Positions 11,935 through 23,749 of a stretch of DNA of 64,000 bases are shown one piece after another. The notes beneath the pieces were generated by a model. The model was not told the origin of the DNA. It did no database searches and worked only from the letters and a program-made list of their open reading frames with translations. The position numbers and the translations under genes are program-made. Each line of letters opens with the position of its first letter. The stretch's first letter is position 1. The DNA comes from Cercis canadensis (Eukaryota > Streptophyta > Magnoliopsida > Fabales > Fabaceae): positions 81,022 through 145,021 of the forward strand of contig QAOA01001470.1 of assembly GCA_003255065.1 (NCBI GenBank), written 5' to 3'.

Positions 11935-12440
11935 GAATCTATTAGTCTTTTCTGGCAAACCTCTATTTTTATTTCATACGGAACTACAGAGCTCCGAGTT
12001 TAGTAATTCTTGATTTGTTAGAACCAAGAGATGTGTGCTTCATGTGTATAAACTTTTTATGGGCAAATGTTCTTTCCCCTGCTCTAAGTGTTTATTTGAA
12101 GTTGATTGTTTTTCTATTATTTTTGGGATGTCAGTCTTCTCTGGTAACATTCGGTTTTTATTTTTTAGATGGAGCTACAAAGCTCCGATTTGAGTGATTC
12201 TTGATTTTTTTTATAACCAAGAGACTACTTCCTCTTTTGTATAAAAATTTCAAAATCAAATTCTCTTTCTCCTGTTCCCAGTTGTTTTTTAAAGTTGTTG
12301 TTTTTCTTCTTTGTTAGGTTGTCAGTCAACACTGGCAACCCTCAATTTTTTATTTCTAGTCGGAGCTACGGGACTTTGTTTTGAATAATTTTTGTCCCAT
12401 TAGAACCACGAGACATGTGTATTTGTTATATAAAAAATTT
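11935..12440. repeat. three diverged tandem copies, about 190 bp each
   Basis: Anchors 'ctggcaaacctc', 'ctggtaacattcgg' and 'ctggcaaccctc' recur at about 11950, 12138 and 12330. Each is followed by 'ggarctac...ctcc' and then 'aaccaagaga' or 'aaccacgaga'. They lie inside the LTR. Confidence 0.7.
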
Positions 12441-12670
12441 AGATTAAAATTCCTTAGCATGCATTTTCAGTTTTTGTCTAAAATTGGCCTTACTTTCTGT
12501 TTTGTCATAAGATTCTTTTCGACATTGTTTTGCCTACTTTGGGTACTGTTTGAGGACTATTTTGCTTGTGCTTTATTGCTGTCCCTGAGACATTTTTTAA
12601 GGTTTATTGGGAATTGTGTTAAAATTTCTTGTACATCCTTGTTTTGCATCGTTTAGAAGTCTTTTCATGT

Positions 12671-12888
12671 GTCACTTTGTTTTGCTTGTTGGTAGATCAT
12701 TTTAGTTGTCCATGCTTGAACAAATTATTATATGTTTCCTTAATTAATACTTTTTTTTGGCCTTATGAGCTCATTTGATGTCACTTTGCTTTGCTTGTTG
12801 GTAGATCATTTTAGTTGTCCATGCTTGAACAAATTATTATATGTTTCCTTAATTAATACATTTTTCTTAGTCTTATGAGTTCATTTGA
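12671..12888. repeat. 109-bp tandem duplication
   Basis: 'gtcactttg(t/c)tttgct' with the following 95 bases occurs at 12671 and again at 12780, nearly identical. A recent tandem duplication inside the LTR. Confidence 0.9.
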
Positions 12889-13399
12889 TAATTGTGGCAA
12901 ATAATATTTGTGAGTTGGTTTGTAAGTGACGACAAGCTAGAAGACTCAATCCTGGAGCGAGACGGAGCTGGAGATGAGAAGACTTTACTTTTGTTTTGTT
13001 TTATGTAACCATTTAAATTCCTATACTGTAATTTATAAACTCATGCATTTGCATTTATTTATGATTTTAATTATATTCGATGTAGTATCCACAAGTTCCT
13101 TACTTATCATGGAGGAATAGGGCGACTCATTTGCATATTAGTTGCATGTATTTCATGTTTAAATTTGTTGTTAGTATTCTCATGAATTTGTGTAGTTTAT
13201 TTGAGGGATAAATAAAATACATTTTTGGTCATATCATGTTTGTACAATTAATTTTGAGAAACCGTATTTTAGACAGGTGTTGTGGGGTACCTAACACCTT
13301 CCCCACACACAAATTGACTTTTGAACACTTTCTAGTTTGCAGACCGTTTTTTAAATTCAAAATGAGTTTTCTAATTGTTTCACATTTTCTTAATATAAT

Positions 13400-13413
13400 T
13401 GGTGACGACTCCA
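13400..13413 (+). other. primer-binding-site-like sequence
   Basis: 'tggtgacgactcca' resembles the tRNA-Arg-complementary primer site of Tat/Ogre elements, with an insertion relative to TGGCGACTCC. It marks the inner edge of the LTR. Weak on its own. Confidence 0.4.
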
Positions 13414-13559
13414 AGTTTTCTTCAAAAACTAATTATTTTTCTAAGTTTGTGATGCAAACCTCTATTAATTTGTCCTGAATGGTAGAGATTCAATCGTTCG
13501 AGAATCGTCTAATCAAAGTCCATAAACAAAAAAATCAAACATAGAGTGAAATGCTTATT

Positions 13560-15060
13560 AAGGTTGTTTAATTTTGATTTATCAAAAAAGTGCAGAAATC
13601 TTTGGCAGAGTTGGAGAAGCTTTATTCTGGTGGCTGATTGAAAATGTCGCTTAACCAATTAAATTAAACCGAATCCCCTAATTAGAATGCAATAGAGGGC
13701 ATAATCCGAGTTTGTCTCACAAGGAATGCAATGTGTAATCAATAATTTCAAGTTAAAAACAGTGGATTGTAAAACAGAATTATATTTCTAGATTGTAAAA
13801 AGCAGAATTGAAATAGGATTAATTAAGTTGATTAAAACGTAACCTAGCTAGACATTCATCCATAAACCGGTTTGATCCATCATAGATTAACATGAGTGAT
13901 TAAGTCCTAATGCAGCAATGCTAATTGAGTTTAATCACAACCGAAATCTCTAATTATGCCTAATTATTCCTACTAAGTTATCACTTAGAATTCGATTAAA
14001 CTAATCTTGTAATCACAATGATTAAGCAATTAGTGACTAATCTGAAAACCGAACCTCAATTAGCAATTCTTCAAAGGATTCATACACAGAATTAAAGATT
14101 AATCAATCTAAATTCTATTTCACATCTAAACATCCATATAAATCACAAAGATCTCCATGATCCATATAAAATATCCAGACAATCAGAATCCAATGAAAAA
14201 CGAAATTGCATTAAGCTTAATCAAATTAAGTACATAATCTCAAGAACAAAACCGAATTTAATCAGAAGTCTAACTTGGTTACAAGAGTTATACTTTTCCA
14301 TGGTCATGAAATCCAAGCTCCAATGAGGGAAGAAAACCATAGTTCAATAAGTTCCAGCAAATACAAGAGAGAAAACTAAACTGTCTAGTCTAGAAATGAT
14401 AACTCGTCTGCCTCCTTTCTCTGATTATCACTTCCTAACCTTTATGCACACCTAATTTACCCCTAACTCAGTTTAAAACTCTGGACCTCAGCTTCAAATG
14501 GGCTCCGGTTTGGGCCTAATTGGGCCTGAATTGAGGAAGTTAAACTCATTTAAGTCCATCTAGGTCCATATAGGTCTCTGGACTAATCAGCCATTTTCGA
14601 CAAGTAATAAGACTATCTTAACTTCATAATTTGTTGAACTGGACTTCATAAAAATTGAAGCTCTGCGTCTTAGCTTTCCAATGGGACTAGTTTCAAGTCC
14701 ATACAACATGTAAAGCACAAGTTATGGTCCAAAGACTGCATGCGGGTCAGGATCCAGTGGCAGCAACTCTACTCTGACTTCCGGGTTAAATTTGACCCAC
14801 TGAACATCTAAATTGGCCTTGGAGGTCTGAATGAAAGTTGTAGATAATCCTCTTAGCTTTCCTACAAGGCAAAAATTAAAATATTTAGACATCCAAAACT
14901 AAAGATATACCTGAAATACAGAATAGTGTCAAAACCCTAATAATGTTGAAAAACACACTTAAGCCTAATTTGAACCTAATTAATGAAATATGACCTAAGC
15001 CCAATCAAATAGGCCCAAAATAGGATTAGGAGGTTAAAAATAGAGATTAATTAATATATA
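13560..15060 (-). repeat. dispersed repeat A (noncoding, unclassified)
   Basis: Read on the minus strand this is related to repeat B at 51480-52900. Both contain 'ccttgtaggaaagct' followed by 'tcattcag', then a 'ccattggaaagct' phrase. The best-conserved stretch is about 14560-14960. There is no coding capacity. It could be an LTR or a large non-autonomous retroelement derivative; edges are approximate. Confidence 0.6.
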
Positions 15061-15214
15061 AAAATACTGCTCATTAATGGCCAAAGAGAAAAAATATTTT
15101 TGCCTACTGACAATAGAGAAAATTATCATAACAAGGTCAAATTATATTAATAAAGTTAATTTCCTTCATGAATTCCTCTACATGTCCTTAAAAACATATC
15201 TATGTATATTGCAG

Positions 15215-15329
15215 TTGTTAAAGAGCCAACTATATTTGGACAAGTTTACTAAATGTGTCCAACATAATTTCCTGGATTACTTGGCTGTGGGATTTGAATT
15301 AAACTTCATAGTAGCTATTGATTTTACAC
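15215..15329 (+). pseudogene. isolated copine/BONZAI exon fragment
   Basis: One open segment encodes a piece of a copine (plant BONZAI-type calcium-dependent phospholipid-binding protein): SQLYLDKFTKCVQHNFLDYL followed by GFELNFIVAIDFT. In copines this is the join between the second C2 domain and the von Willebrand A domain. The segment is preceded by a splice-acceptor-like 'tatattgcag' and followed by 'gtacac', so it looks like a single exon with its splice edges. I found no other copine exon nearby. It lies between two repeats, so it is probably a transposon-carried or otherwise displaced fragment. Confidence 0.65.
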
Positions 15330-15483
15330 GTACACCATATGTTATTATCTTCATACTTGTACAAAATTATCTTTAAGATAGCAACTCCATGAAAGTTCTT
15401 TTATTTTTTTAAATTTAAAAATGCGTAAGATTCTCTAACATATATCATATCTAAATTATTATATTTTCTCTGTTATTTTGTTC

Positions 15484-15635
15484 CCGAGTGATCATTTGTA
15501 TGTTTGTCTATATTTTTTTTTGGTTTTCAAGGTTCTTTATATGTTTACACTTGCATTANCCGAGTGATCATTTGTATGTTTGTCTATATTTTTTTTTTGG
15601 TTTTCAAGGTTCTTTATATGTTTACACTTGCATTA
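15484..15635. other. 75-bp duplication across a single N
   Basis: Sequence 15484-15558 is repeated almost exactly after the N at 15559, with a one-base difference in a T run. Most likely an unmerged assembly overlap. Confidence 0.8.
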
Positions 15636-15745
15636 TTGTGTTGTTAGCTTCCTTCTTTGTTTTTTTTCTTATATTTTTTTAAATTTTTGTATGAAAAAAT
15701 TATAACATACATTATTATGTCTGTGCATTGCGCTGTTTACTTAAG

Positions 15746-16206
15746 GTTTAACTATACTGCAAGTCTTTATAATTTTTTTTTTTGCTTTTGGAGTTTTTAT
15801 AGTTTAATTTTTTTTTAATTAGGTCCCTACTATCACTCCGATAATAATTCTATCAATTTAGTGCTAACATAGCAAACGACTTGTCTATGTGATAATAAAA
15901 GAAGTTGACGTAGTACCAAAGTGATATAAAAATTGTCATCTCATCAAATTTTGACTTAAAAAAGTGCATAAAAAAGTTGATAAGGTGACAATTTTTGTAC
16001 CATTTTAGCGCTACATCATTTTTTTTTTATTGCTACATAAACAAGTCGTTTACTATGTCAGCACTAAACTCACGAATTTATAACCGAAGATGACAGTAGG
16101 GACCCAATTAAAAAAATTTAAACTTAAGGATCCTAAAAGAAAAGAAAAAACTATAAAAGACCTAATTTAAAATTTGTCTAAATTATAAGACATGCAATAT
16201 ATTTAA
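15746..16206. mobile_element. foldback element with long inverted arms
   Basis: The two halves are inverted copies over nearly the whole length. 'aggtccctactatcact' at about 15822 pairs with 'gacagtagggacccaatt' at 16093; 'agcaaacgacttgtctatgt' pairs with 'acataaacaagtcgttta'; 'aaaaattgtcat' pairs with 'gtgacaattttt'. Arms are roughly 190-220 bp around a short centre. No ORF. It resembles foldback or long-TIR MULE-derived miniature elements and ends about 225 bp upstream of the TATA-like site of the TMEM135-like gene. Confidence 0.7.
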
Positions 16207-16430
16207 ACATTTACTTAACTAATTATACCCACACTCAATTAACTTTATACGAGTAATAATTTTTATGGAGATTCTATGATAATACATGTGTATAATATAC
16301 TACACTGACATGATAAACATAAATAATTTTTATATTTATACATATATTATTCACATTCACATATTGACTATACTACATATATGTATGTAGTATAGCATAG
16401 AACAAAGTATCAACGAAACCACCTCAGTTT

Positions 16431-16437
16431 TATATAA
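16431..16437 (+). promoter_or_regulatory. TATA-box-like site of the TMEM135-like gene
   Basis: 'tatataa' lies 254 bp upstream of the ATG at 16685. The leader in between contains short upstream ATGs, for example 16555 with a short ORF ending before the main start. Assignment is by position only. Confidence 0.4.
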
Positions 16438-16684
16438 CGGGTGAGGTTTCTTGGAGAGGTAGCGTGGTGGTTGCCATACACATCCACCAAAGAACAATCT
16501 CAGAGATTATAACCTCACTCGTGGCTGAAATGGAAATGATGATAGTGATTAGTGATGACGCAAGTTACCTGTGTAAGGCAAGCAACCTTCAGCCTTGCCC
16601 TCTCTGATTCTCTTCCTCTTTTTTGAATTGCTCAATACTCGCCGATGCCAAAAGAGTGCCTCTCTCTCCATTTCCATCTCCGAA

Positions 16685-19600
16685 ATGGCATCAGTATCCT
16701 CTCCTCCCTCGCCGCCACTCCTCGACAATTCCGACGCCGAGCGCCGCCTTCGCGAGGCGGAGGAGCGCCTTCGTGAGGCAATTGAGGAGCTTCAGCGTCG
16801 CCAGCGCCGTGCCGCCGCTCATGTTCACAATCAGCACCATCTTGACTGCCCTCCTTGCGATCATAGCCCTGAGGAGTCCTGTGTCGCCAACGCTATCGGC
16901 AATCTCTGCCAGAGCTTTCTGCTTTCCTATGGCGTCAGGGTTGGTATCGGAATTCTGCTTCGCGCGTTCAAGCTTATTCGGAGGCAGTCATATTCTTCTC
17001 TTCTTGATCTTAAGGTTAGAACTGCTAATTGGCGCTTGGTGATTTGTAATTATTGGTGTTGTGATGGTCATCTGCTGCTTCACATTTGTTCTATACTTGG
17101 TTAGCAATTGACAGCGGTTAGTCGGTGATCAGTAGTAAAATTGAATGAAATTAGGGTTCCAAATTCCAATTTAATAAATGTGCTACAATGCTTAATTTGA
17201 TTGAATCTTGCTGTTATTGCACTTGCGATGGTATGTTTAGTGAATATTCTCTAATTGCGAGAGCAATGGCATTTTTCTTGTAAATTTCAATACACACTTT
17301 TGAGTGAGGAGGGGTAAGTTTTGGTGAAGTAAATGAACGCAGGGAGGAAAGAATAACGTGTTAAGGTGAAGGAAATGGAAAGAAAGCTTCATTTGATTAT
17401 TCAGCACGGTGGACCTGTAAATATCTTTGATTGGCATATGTAGTATCTATTTTAGCGCGACTTAAACACACTCTAAAAATAGTCCGATTTTATTTTTTAT
17501 CTTAATTCAGTGCAAGAGTGGCTACTATTGTTGAATGACTTTGTGGAAGTTTTCTTACTTTTCATTGTTATCTAATATGCATATTGAATGAATATATTGA
17601 GTTTTATCTATTTTATATTTATTATGCTTTAATGCAAATCAGAGGATGTATAAGGATATATATTTTGTTTTCAGCAACTTGTTTCAGAAAGAGATCTGAT
17701 TGTAAGAGAAGAAGCATGTCGTATTGGTTTGCTTTTTGGTGGTTTTACTGGATCTTACCATGGCCTTAGATGTTTACTGAGAAAGTTGAGAAAGAAAGAG
17801 GCGTCATTAAATGTGTAAGTTGAATCACAAACCATATATCTCTTTATGATCTATTCTTGTGGTCTTTCAATTATATTTTTTTTCCCTTCTATGCATAAAA
17901 TGCTTGGATATATTGATTTATGCTGTTAATATTGCACACATTGCTTATTTATGACTTTTTTTAAGGGGATGATGGAACAGAATTTTAGCAGGTTCAGTTG
18001 CGGGTTTTTCTATTCTGGCATTGGATGATTCAAATAGGAGACGTACTCTGGCTTTATATCTGTTGGCTAGGCTAGCCCAGGTACATGAAAGCATATACCC
18101 AAGATAATTTATTTGAGCTATCTGAAATACTAGATGGCTGTACTAAATTTTTCTTCTCTTCAAAATGATCTGCATACACCAGTCTAATGGATATTCTTAT
18201 ATATCAGTGTGCTTATAATTCTGCAAAATCAAAGAACAAGTTTCATTTTTGGGGAAGTCATTGGAGGCATGGAGATTCTTTGCTCTTTTCTCTAGCTTGT
18301 GCACAGGTATTCAATCTCATTCTGACTTGTCATGCTGTAATTTTATTCTAAACTCATTGGCCATTTATGTGTATCTGAAAAATGGTATAAACAGAACATC
18401 TGTAAAACTAGGAGGAAATATTTTTTTGTTTAAATTAGACAAGCTATCCAGCAATTGTTCTAATTGTCGTGATGGTTGTATGTTAAAAGGTTATGATGCA
18501 CTGTGAGAAGGCATGTTGTATGGGGTTAATTGGTGATAGGAATAGAAGAAAAGAGGCTTCTGACATTGTATAATGGATAAGGGTAGTTAGGTGGACATAA
18601 TTAGGCTGAAATGAATGAAATCTAGCCAGTTGTTTTGCATGGATCTAAAATCTGAATGCAAGACATTCTGACAGCAAGATGGTATGCAAGAAGCAAGGTT
18701 TAGGATCCTTTGGCGGATTAAAAGTTGAAGCTGGGTAAGTTTAAGGCTTTTGTATAATATAAGTAGAAATAAGGTTTGAAGAATTTAAAGATAAGAGTTA
18801 GTTATGGCTGGAGTGTTATGATGGTATCTTTCTCCAGAGATCTTCCCATGCATCTTTCATGGGATAGACTTGTCTTTTATGCTTTTTTGGGGTGTCAGCT
18901 AATAGTTTTTACTGGGGGCTTCATTTTTGGATTTTCAGAGGGATTGGAGATCTCTTTTTAGCTAATGTCTTCTTTTCATTTTCCCTTCTTTTGTTGCTTT
19001 TCTTGGCTTAGGGGGATTTCTTATCATCCTTCTATGTAGCTCTCTTCTCTTTAATAAATTCTGTAGTGAAAAAGATCCGTCAGTTCTCCCACTATTATGA
19101 CTGAAGCTTTTGTGGGATTTGGGCAGAATAATTTATGATAGTTTGAATCAGGGCTTTAAATGATTGGATGTTATATGGTTGATAGAATGCAAGATCTGGG
19201 AAATGCTTGCAGTTGGCTAAATTTGCAGATAGCTATTAAGAGCAGTAGAATGAGAATAAACTTAGACTTTATGTATGAGGCTTCAATGTAATTGTTCCAA
19301 AGTCCTACAAGATGAAGAAAGAAAACAAGAGTAATTCAAATATTGGACTTCTTAAGTTCTAACTAAGTCCTATAATGCAAGTTTGCTTCAGATTACTGCT
19401 GAGACATCCCTAAGTTGATTTCCATGTGGTACCCTAAGAATCTGGAATGACACTTCAGGTTTCCTTCTTATTATCCTCATTTGGTTGTCAAATCTCAGTA
19501 ACAGACCAAATTTAGCTTCCAGTCCATCTTGAAAAATAAATTTTTGAAAGACTTACTAGTGCAGCATCTGCTTCAGAATAATGTATTAAGGTACAGGTGA

Positions 19601-22600
19601 CAGCAGCCAAAACAACATGTCTTGGTATAAATAAAGTTCTTCAACTTGTATTATAACATCATTGGTATCTAATTTTAGGTTTTGATAGTCCAGTGACTAG
19701 CTTTATAAGCATTTCCCGCAAATCCTGCAATCATTGTTTGACACAACATGGGAAATTATTAATTAATTTGAGAAAGGATAGTGCAAGCGGTTGCTGATAG
19801 AGTTGAAATATTTGTCAATTTGAGGTGTCGGACTTCCTTGCATGGATCTGAAAATCAGAATCTGGTCCCAAATCAGTCTAATAAATCAGAATCTGTAAAG
19901 CACTATATTCTTTTCCAAGAAATGCATACCAAACACATTGTGACTTTTTCGAGTTTAAAATACTGGACTCTCTTGTTTCTCTCTAACCTTTTGGTCACTT
20001 CTTAGTCAATCTACACTCTAAACTCAACAGTTACTCATCTTTTGATGGACCCATACTTTGTGGACTGGTCTTTGTAGAAATATCTCCATAATTTTGGACT
20101 ACTTTCATAATGTCTGCCCTCATCCCCTCCATTTTTCTGATCATCTTGCAAAAGATTAGGTATCTATCCTTTGATGGTGTTTTTCTGATCAATACTCATG
20201 GTAGACCCATAGTTTTAAAATCAAATGTCTGTTCCTATATCAACTCCATGCCCATCAAAACTAGGCTTGTTTATATCTTACAACTGATGAAGGATAGCAT
20301 AATTGATGAATCTGTCATAAAGTTTTACATGCATGACTAATATCTGTTTTTCTCTTATGGAGACTTCTAAAAATGCTAAAATCTATCTTGCTAAAGGATA
20401 TTACAATTGATGAAATCTGTCATAAAATTTACATATATGGCTAATTTTATTTTAACCATATGGAAACTTATCACAATGGTAAAATCAGTAGCACTTATAT
20501 GACTAAAATCTATCTCTATCATATGAAGACTTGTTGAAATGATAAACCTCGTAGCAAGTTGATTTCTATGACATTCTGATGCACCTCAAGTGCAAATTAA
20601 GACCAAAACATAGAACATGACATAAAATGAGTTTTAATGATGAAAACATGGGATCAATTACTAACTTGAATCAATATAAATGGGCTATTAGTTATTATAA
20701 AGATCTCTAGTCTCCAAATTCTGCAGGCTCGTGCTGTATGAATTCTTCAGTCAACATCTGGATTAAACCTTAATACAAAGAATATAGTTGATAAAAATCC
20801 CATAATATTGACCTCTGATTTGTCAAAATCATCTGAGTTGTGCATAATAGGATTAATACCAATTGCAGGTTTGTAGGCAACAAAATGCTCTTTACCCTGA
20901 TATTTGTGTTATCTGTGGTGCTAGTTCAGAAACAGCTGTCCACTTGTTCCTAACTATATTGTACTATTTAGAGTACCTTGTTTGGTATTTTTGGAGTGTT
21001 GGGTGTGTCCCTCAAATTTGAAGCAGTTCTTGTTGATTAGTTTTAGATGTTTTGGGAGAAGCAAAGAGGGTAAAACCCAAAGCGTTGTGCCATTTATGCA
21101 TTTCTTTGGTGTGGTTGGAAAGAAATGCTCGAATTTTTAAGAGAACTGTGTTGGATTTCAAGCTTTTATAGGACAAGATTGTTTTCATAGCTTCTCTTTG
21201 GTGCACAGCCGATGGTATGTTTAAGGGTGTTGCTTTGATCGATATGATGCGAGATTGATGGTACCTTTTACATTGATGTTTTCTTCTTTTCTTGCTGTTG
21301 TCTTTTTATGTGTTTCTTCTTCTAGAGGATAGCATAGCCTCTTTCCATACTGTACTCTTCCTTTTTTCATACAATTCTTCTCTTATCTGGAAAACAAAAA
21401 AATCATCTGAGTTGTTATAAGCAGGTAGCAGTTCTAATTCTCAAGGAACCTCCGATGGAACATGGCTGCAAACAAGGCCAAAAGTTTAAGAAGTTGACCC
21501 AAAGAAAGGAATGAAGTAAGACAGCGTTATTTTGGTCATTGGGGGTTTGCCTATGAGCAATATAGGTTGACTTAGTTTGACATTTGAAGCTACTTTTGGC
21601 CCATATGAACAGTGCAACATTTCAAGAAAGGAGCTGTGTTTGTCTCTAACAAGTGTTGGACACCAACACTTAATATGCCACTCAGACACCTAGAAACAGT
21701 ACTCTTTGGAATGAATCTGGGTTATGCATATCGAACATATTTTAGGCATGTTTTCTTGTAGTTCTTAATACTTTTAGACTTGTAGATAGATAAGAAAACT
21801 TTTTTAATTATATAAAATTTTAATATATATGCGTAATGCCATGTTCTATCCTTATGTTGTGGATTTTTCCATGTCATGGTGTTTGTGTCGTTTCATGTTC
21901 TGTCTGCCATATTTGCTTCAAAGCTTATGAATTGAAAATGCTGAAAACTAGTTGAAATCTTGGCAGTGTTATCACAGGATGTAAGCTCTGCATTTTGGAT
22001 CGTAGGGAAAGGGGCTAAAACATAGGTGATTTTAATTTGAGGTATATTTGTGATGTAACAAAGAATGAGATGTAGCTGGTGAATTAGAAGTGAAAGGAGC
22101 TTTTGGTGCAATGGAGACGAGCAAAAGAGGAATGAATAAGTGATGAATGGACTGAGTCACCCTGGCTTTCAGTGGGAGTATTGCCTGTAAGAAGATTTTA
22201 TCAGAGATTTGACATTGAAATGAAAGCGAACTTCCTTAAATTTTTTTCTCGTTCTTTTTTTTTGTTTGAATAAAAGAAATTATATTTGGAAGAAAGAAGA
22301 ATTACTAAGCATGAGGAGGATAAGTCATCCTCCTATACAGAGAAGAAATACAACAAACTTTCCAACTAAGGAGTAATTTTGCTTATTACTTTTCTTTCTT
22401 TTTTGTTTTTATTTTTATTTATTTATTTATTTTTTTTTTTTTGGGGGGGGNNGGGGGGGGGGGGGGGTGTTGGTTTCAGTGATACGAGAAGTGAAATTAA
22501 TTGACACTTCTAAACAGGGTTCTATTATCCAGCCAAACTATTTTAGAATGGGACTAGATCACTATAAATTCTGGTCTAAGCTCTTAGTTTCCTACCACTA

Positions 22601-23714
22601 TGAACTGAAGAGCTATAAACATATATTTTCCTTTTTGGCAAGTTAAATGCCTATTTGATTCTTAAACAATTTCCAGTTCTGTGAGGTATTATTAGATACT
22701 GCAACACAGTAAAAGGAATAGGAAAAATAAAGTTGGCATTAAGAGACAAGAAAAGTTGAATTATGGTCTACTTTTGGTACTGGGCCTTATTGTAATTTTC
22801 TATGTGCATAGAAATTTTCTGTTAGAAGGTTAATTATGACACTGATATGTTTGCTTTATTTTCTGGAATTATCTGAGTTAAGGATAAGTTAGTAATTTGA
22901 TTATTTGGTTCGGAATAGGCTATCTGAAGCCTGTCCATCTGTCAATTCTATTTAAGCTTGTTAACCACCTTTGTGGGCACTGTCCAAGTATTAAGTGTTC
23001 ACATCAACAGCCATGAAGAGTACTAGAAACTGTAGCAAAGGAGAAAATACATCTGAGGACTTACACAGATTAGGAAAAAGTGCAAAATGAAGAGAACTGA
23101 ACAACTGAAGAGAAATACACATTTTGAACATAAGTATCTGGACATAAGGAGTGTAAGGTGCCGTTGTGCTCTTTCTTGCTGCAATGTGGTGCATTTGGTT
23201 TGAGCATAATGTGAGAACTCAGTTAGAGATCTCTACCTGCTGATGTTTAATGGTACAGGCTTGTTTTCATACCCTCAGTTTAGATTTCAGCTCATGGTTT
23301 AAGGGGTTTTCTTTATCAGATATGCAAAGGGAAAGGAGAGCCAACTTGAGCTGATATATATATATATATATTTATATATATGTATTTTTTTTTCTTTCTT
23401 TTTCCCCTTTTACCTTTTCTTTTCTTTCTATTTGAAGAGTTTTTTATCTTCCTGTTATGTACTTCTCTCCTTTTCAATAAATTATTTTATAAAAAAAGAA
23501 AAGTCGCTGAACTTAAGAAATGCGGAAAAGCATGTCTGAAAAGATTTCTATCTCCTTTTCAAATAATAGGTCATTAAATTCTATATCAGTCAAAGAAAAG
23601 TGCACTTCAATTCTTAAAGAAGAAGTACCGAGGCTGTTTATGCTTGTCTACGAACTTCAAATCTAGTTAGAACTTGTGATTGGCCCTGGCTAACCCTCTT
23701 GGCATGCCTTTAGG

Positions 23715-23749
<35 letters not shown>

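Larger units (their letters stand above)
11084..13400 (+). mobile_element. Ogre/Tat-type LTR (solo or 5' LTR)
   Basis: Starts TGTAGACACCGTATTTT, the form typical of Tat/Ogre-lineage LTRs. Near the right end is 'caggtgttgtggggtacctaacaccttcccc' in two halves, which matches the LTR tail of those elements, followed by 'tggtgacgactcca' (13400-13413), resembling the tRNA-Arg-type primer-binding site TGGCGACTCC. No gag-pol follows, so this is a solo LTR or the stub of a deleted element. I found no target duplication. Contains a GA microsatellite, three diverged repeats of about 190 bp and a 109-bp tandem duplication. Confidence 0.6.

Noticed and set aside
16595-16684. N-terminal extension of the TMEM135-like protein
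   Set aside because: The upstream in-frame codon is TTG; the first ATG is 16685 and the family's acidic N-terminus starts there.
16623-17042. 139-residue ORF overlapping exon 1
   Set aside because: Out-of-frame shadow of exon 1, caused by its GC-rich content.
17966-17980. Premature TGA in exon 3, suggesting a pseudogene
   Set aside because: It disappears if the AG ending at 17980 is the acceptor, and the resulting join fits the family.
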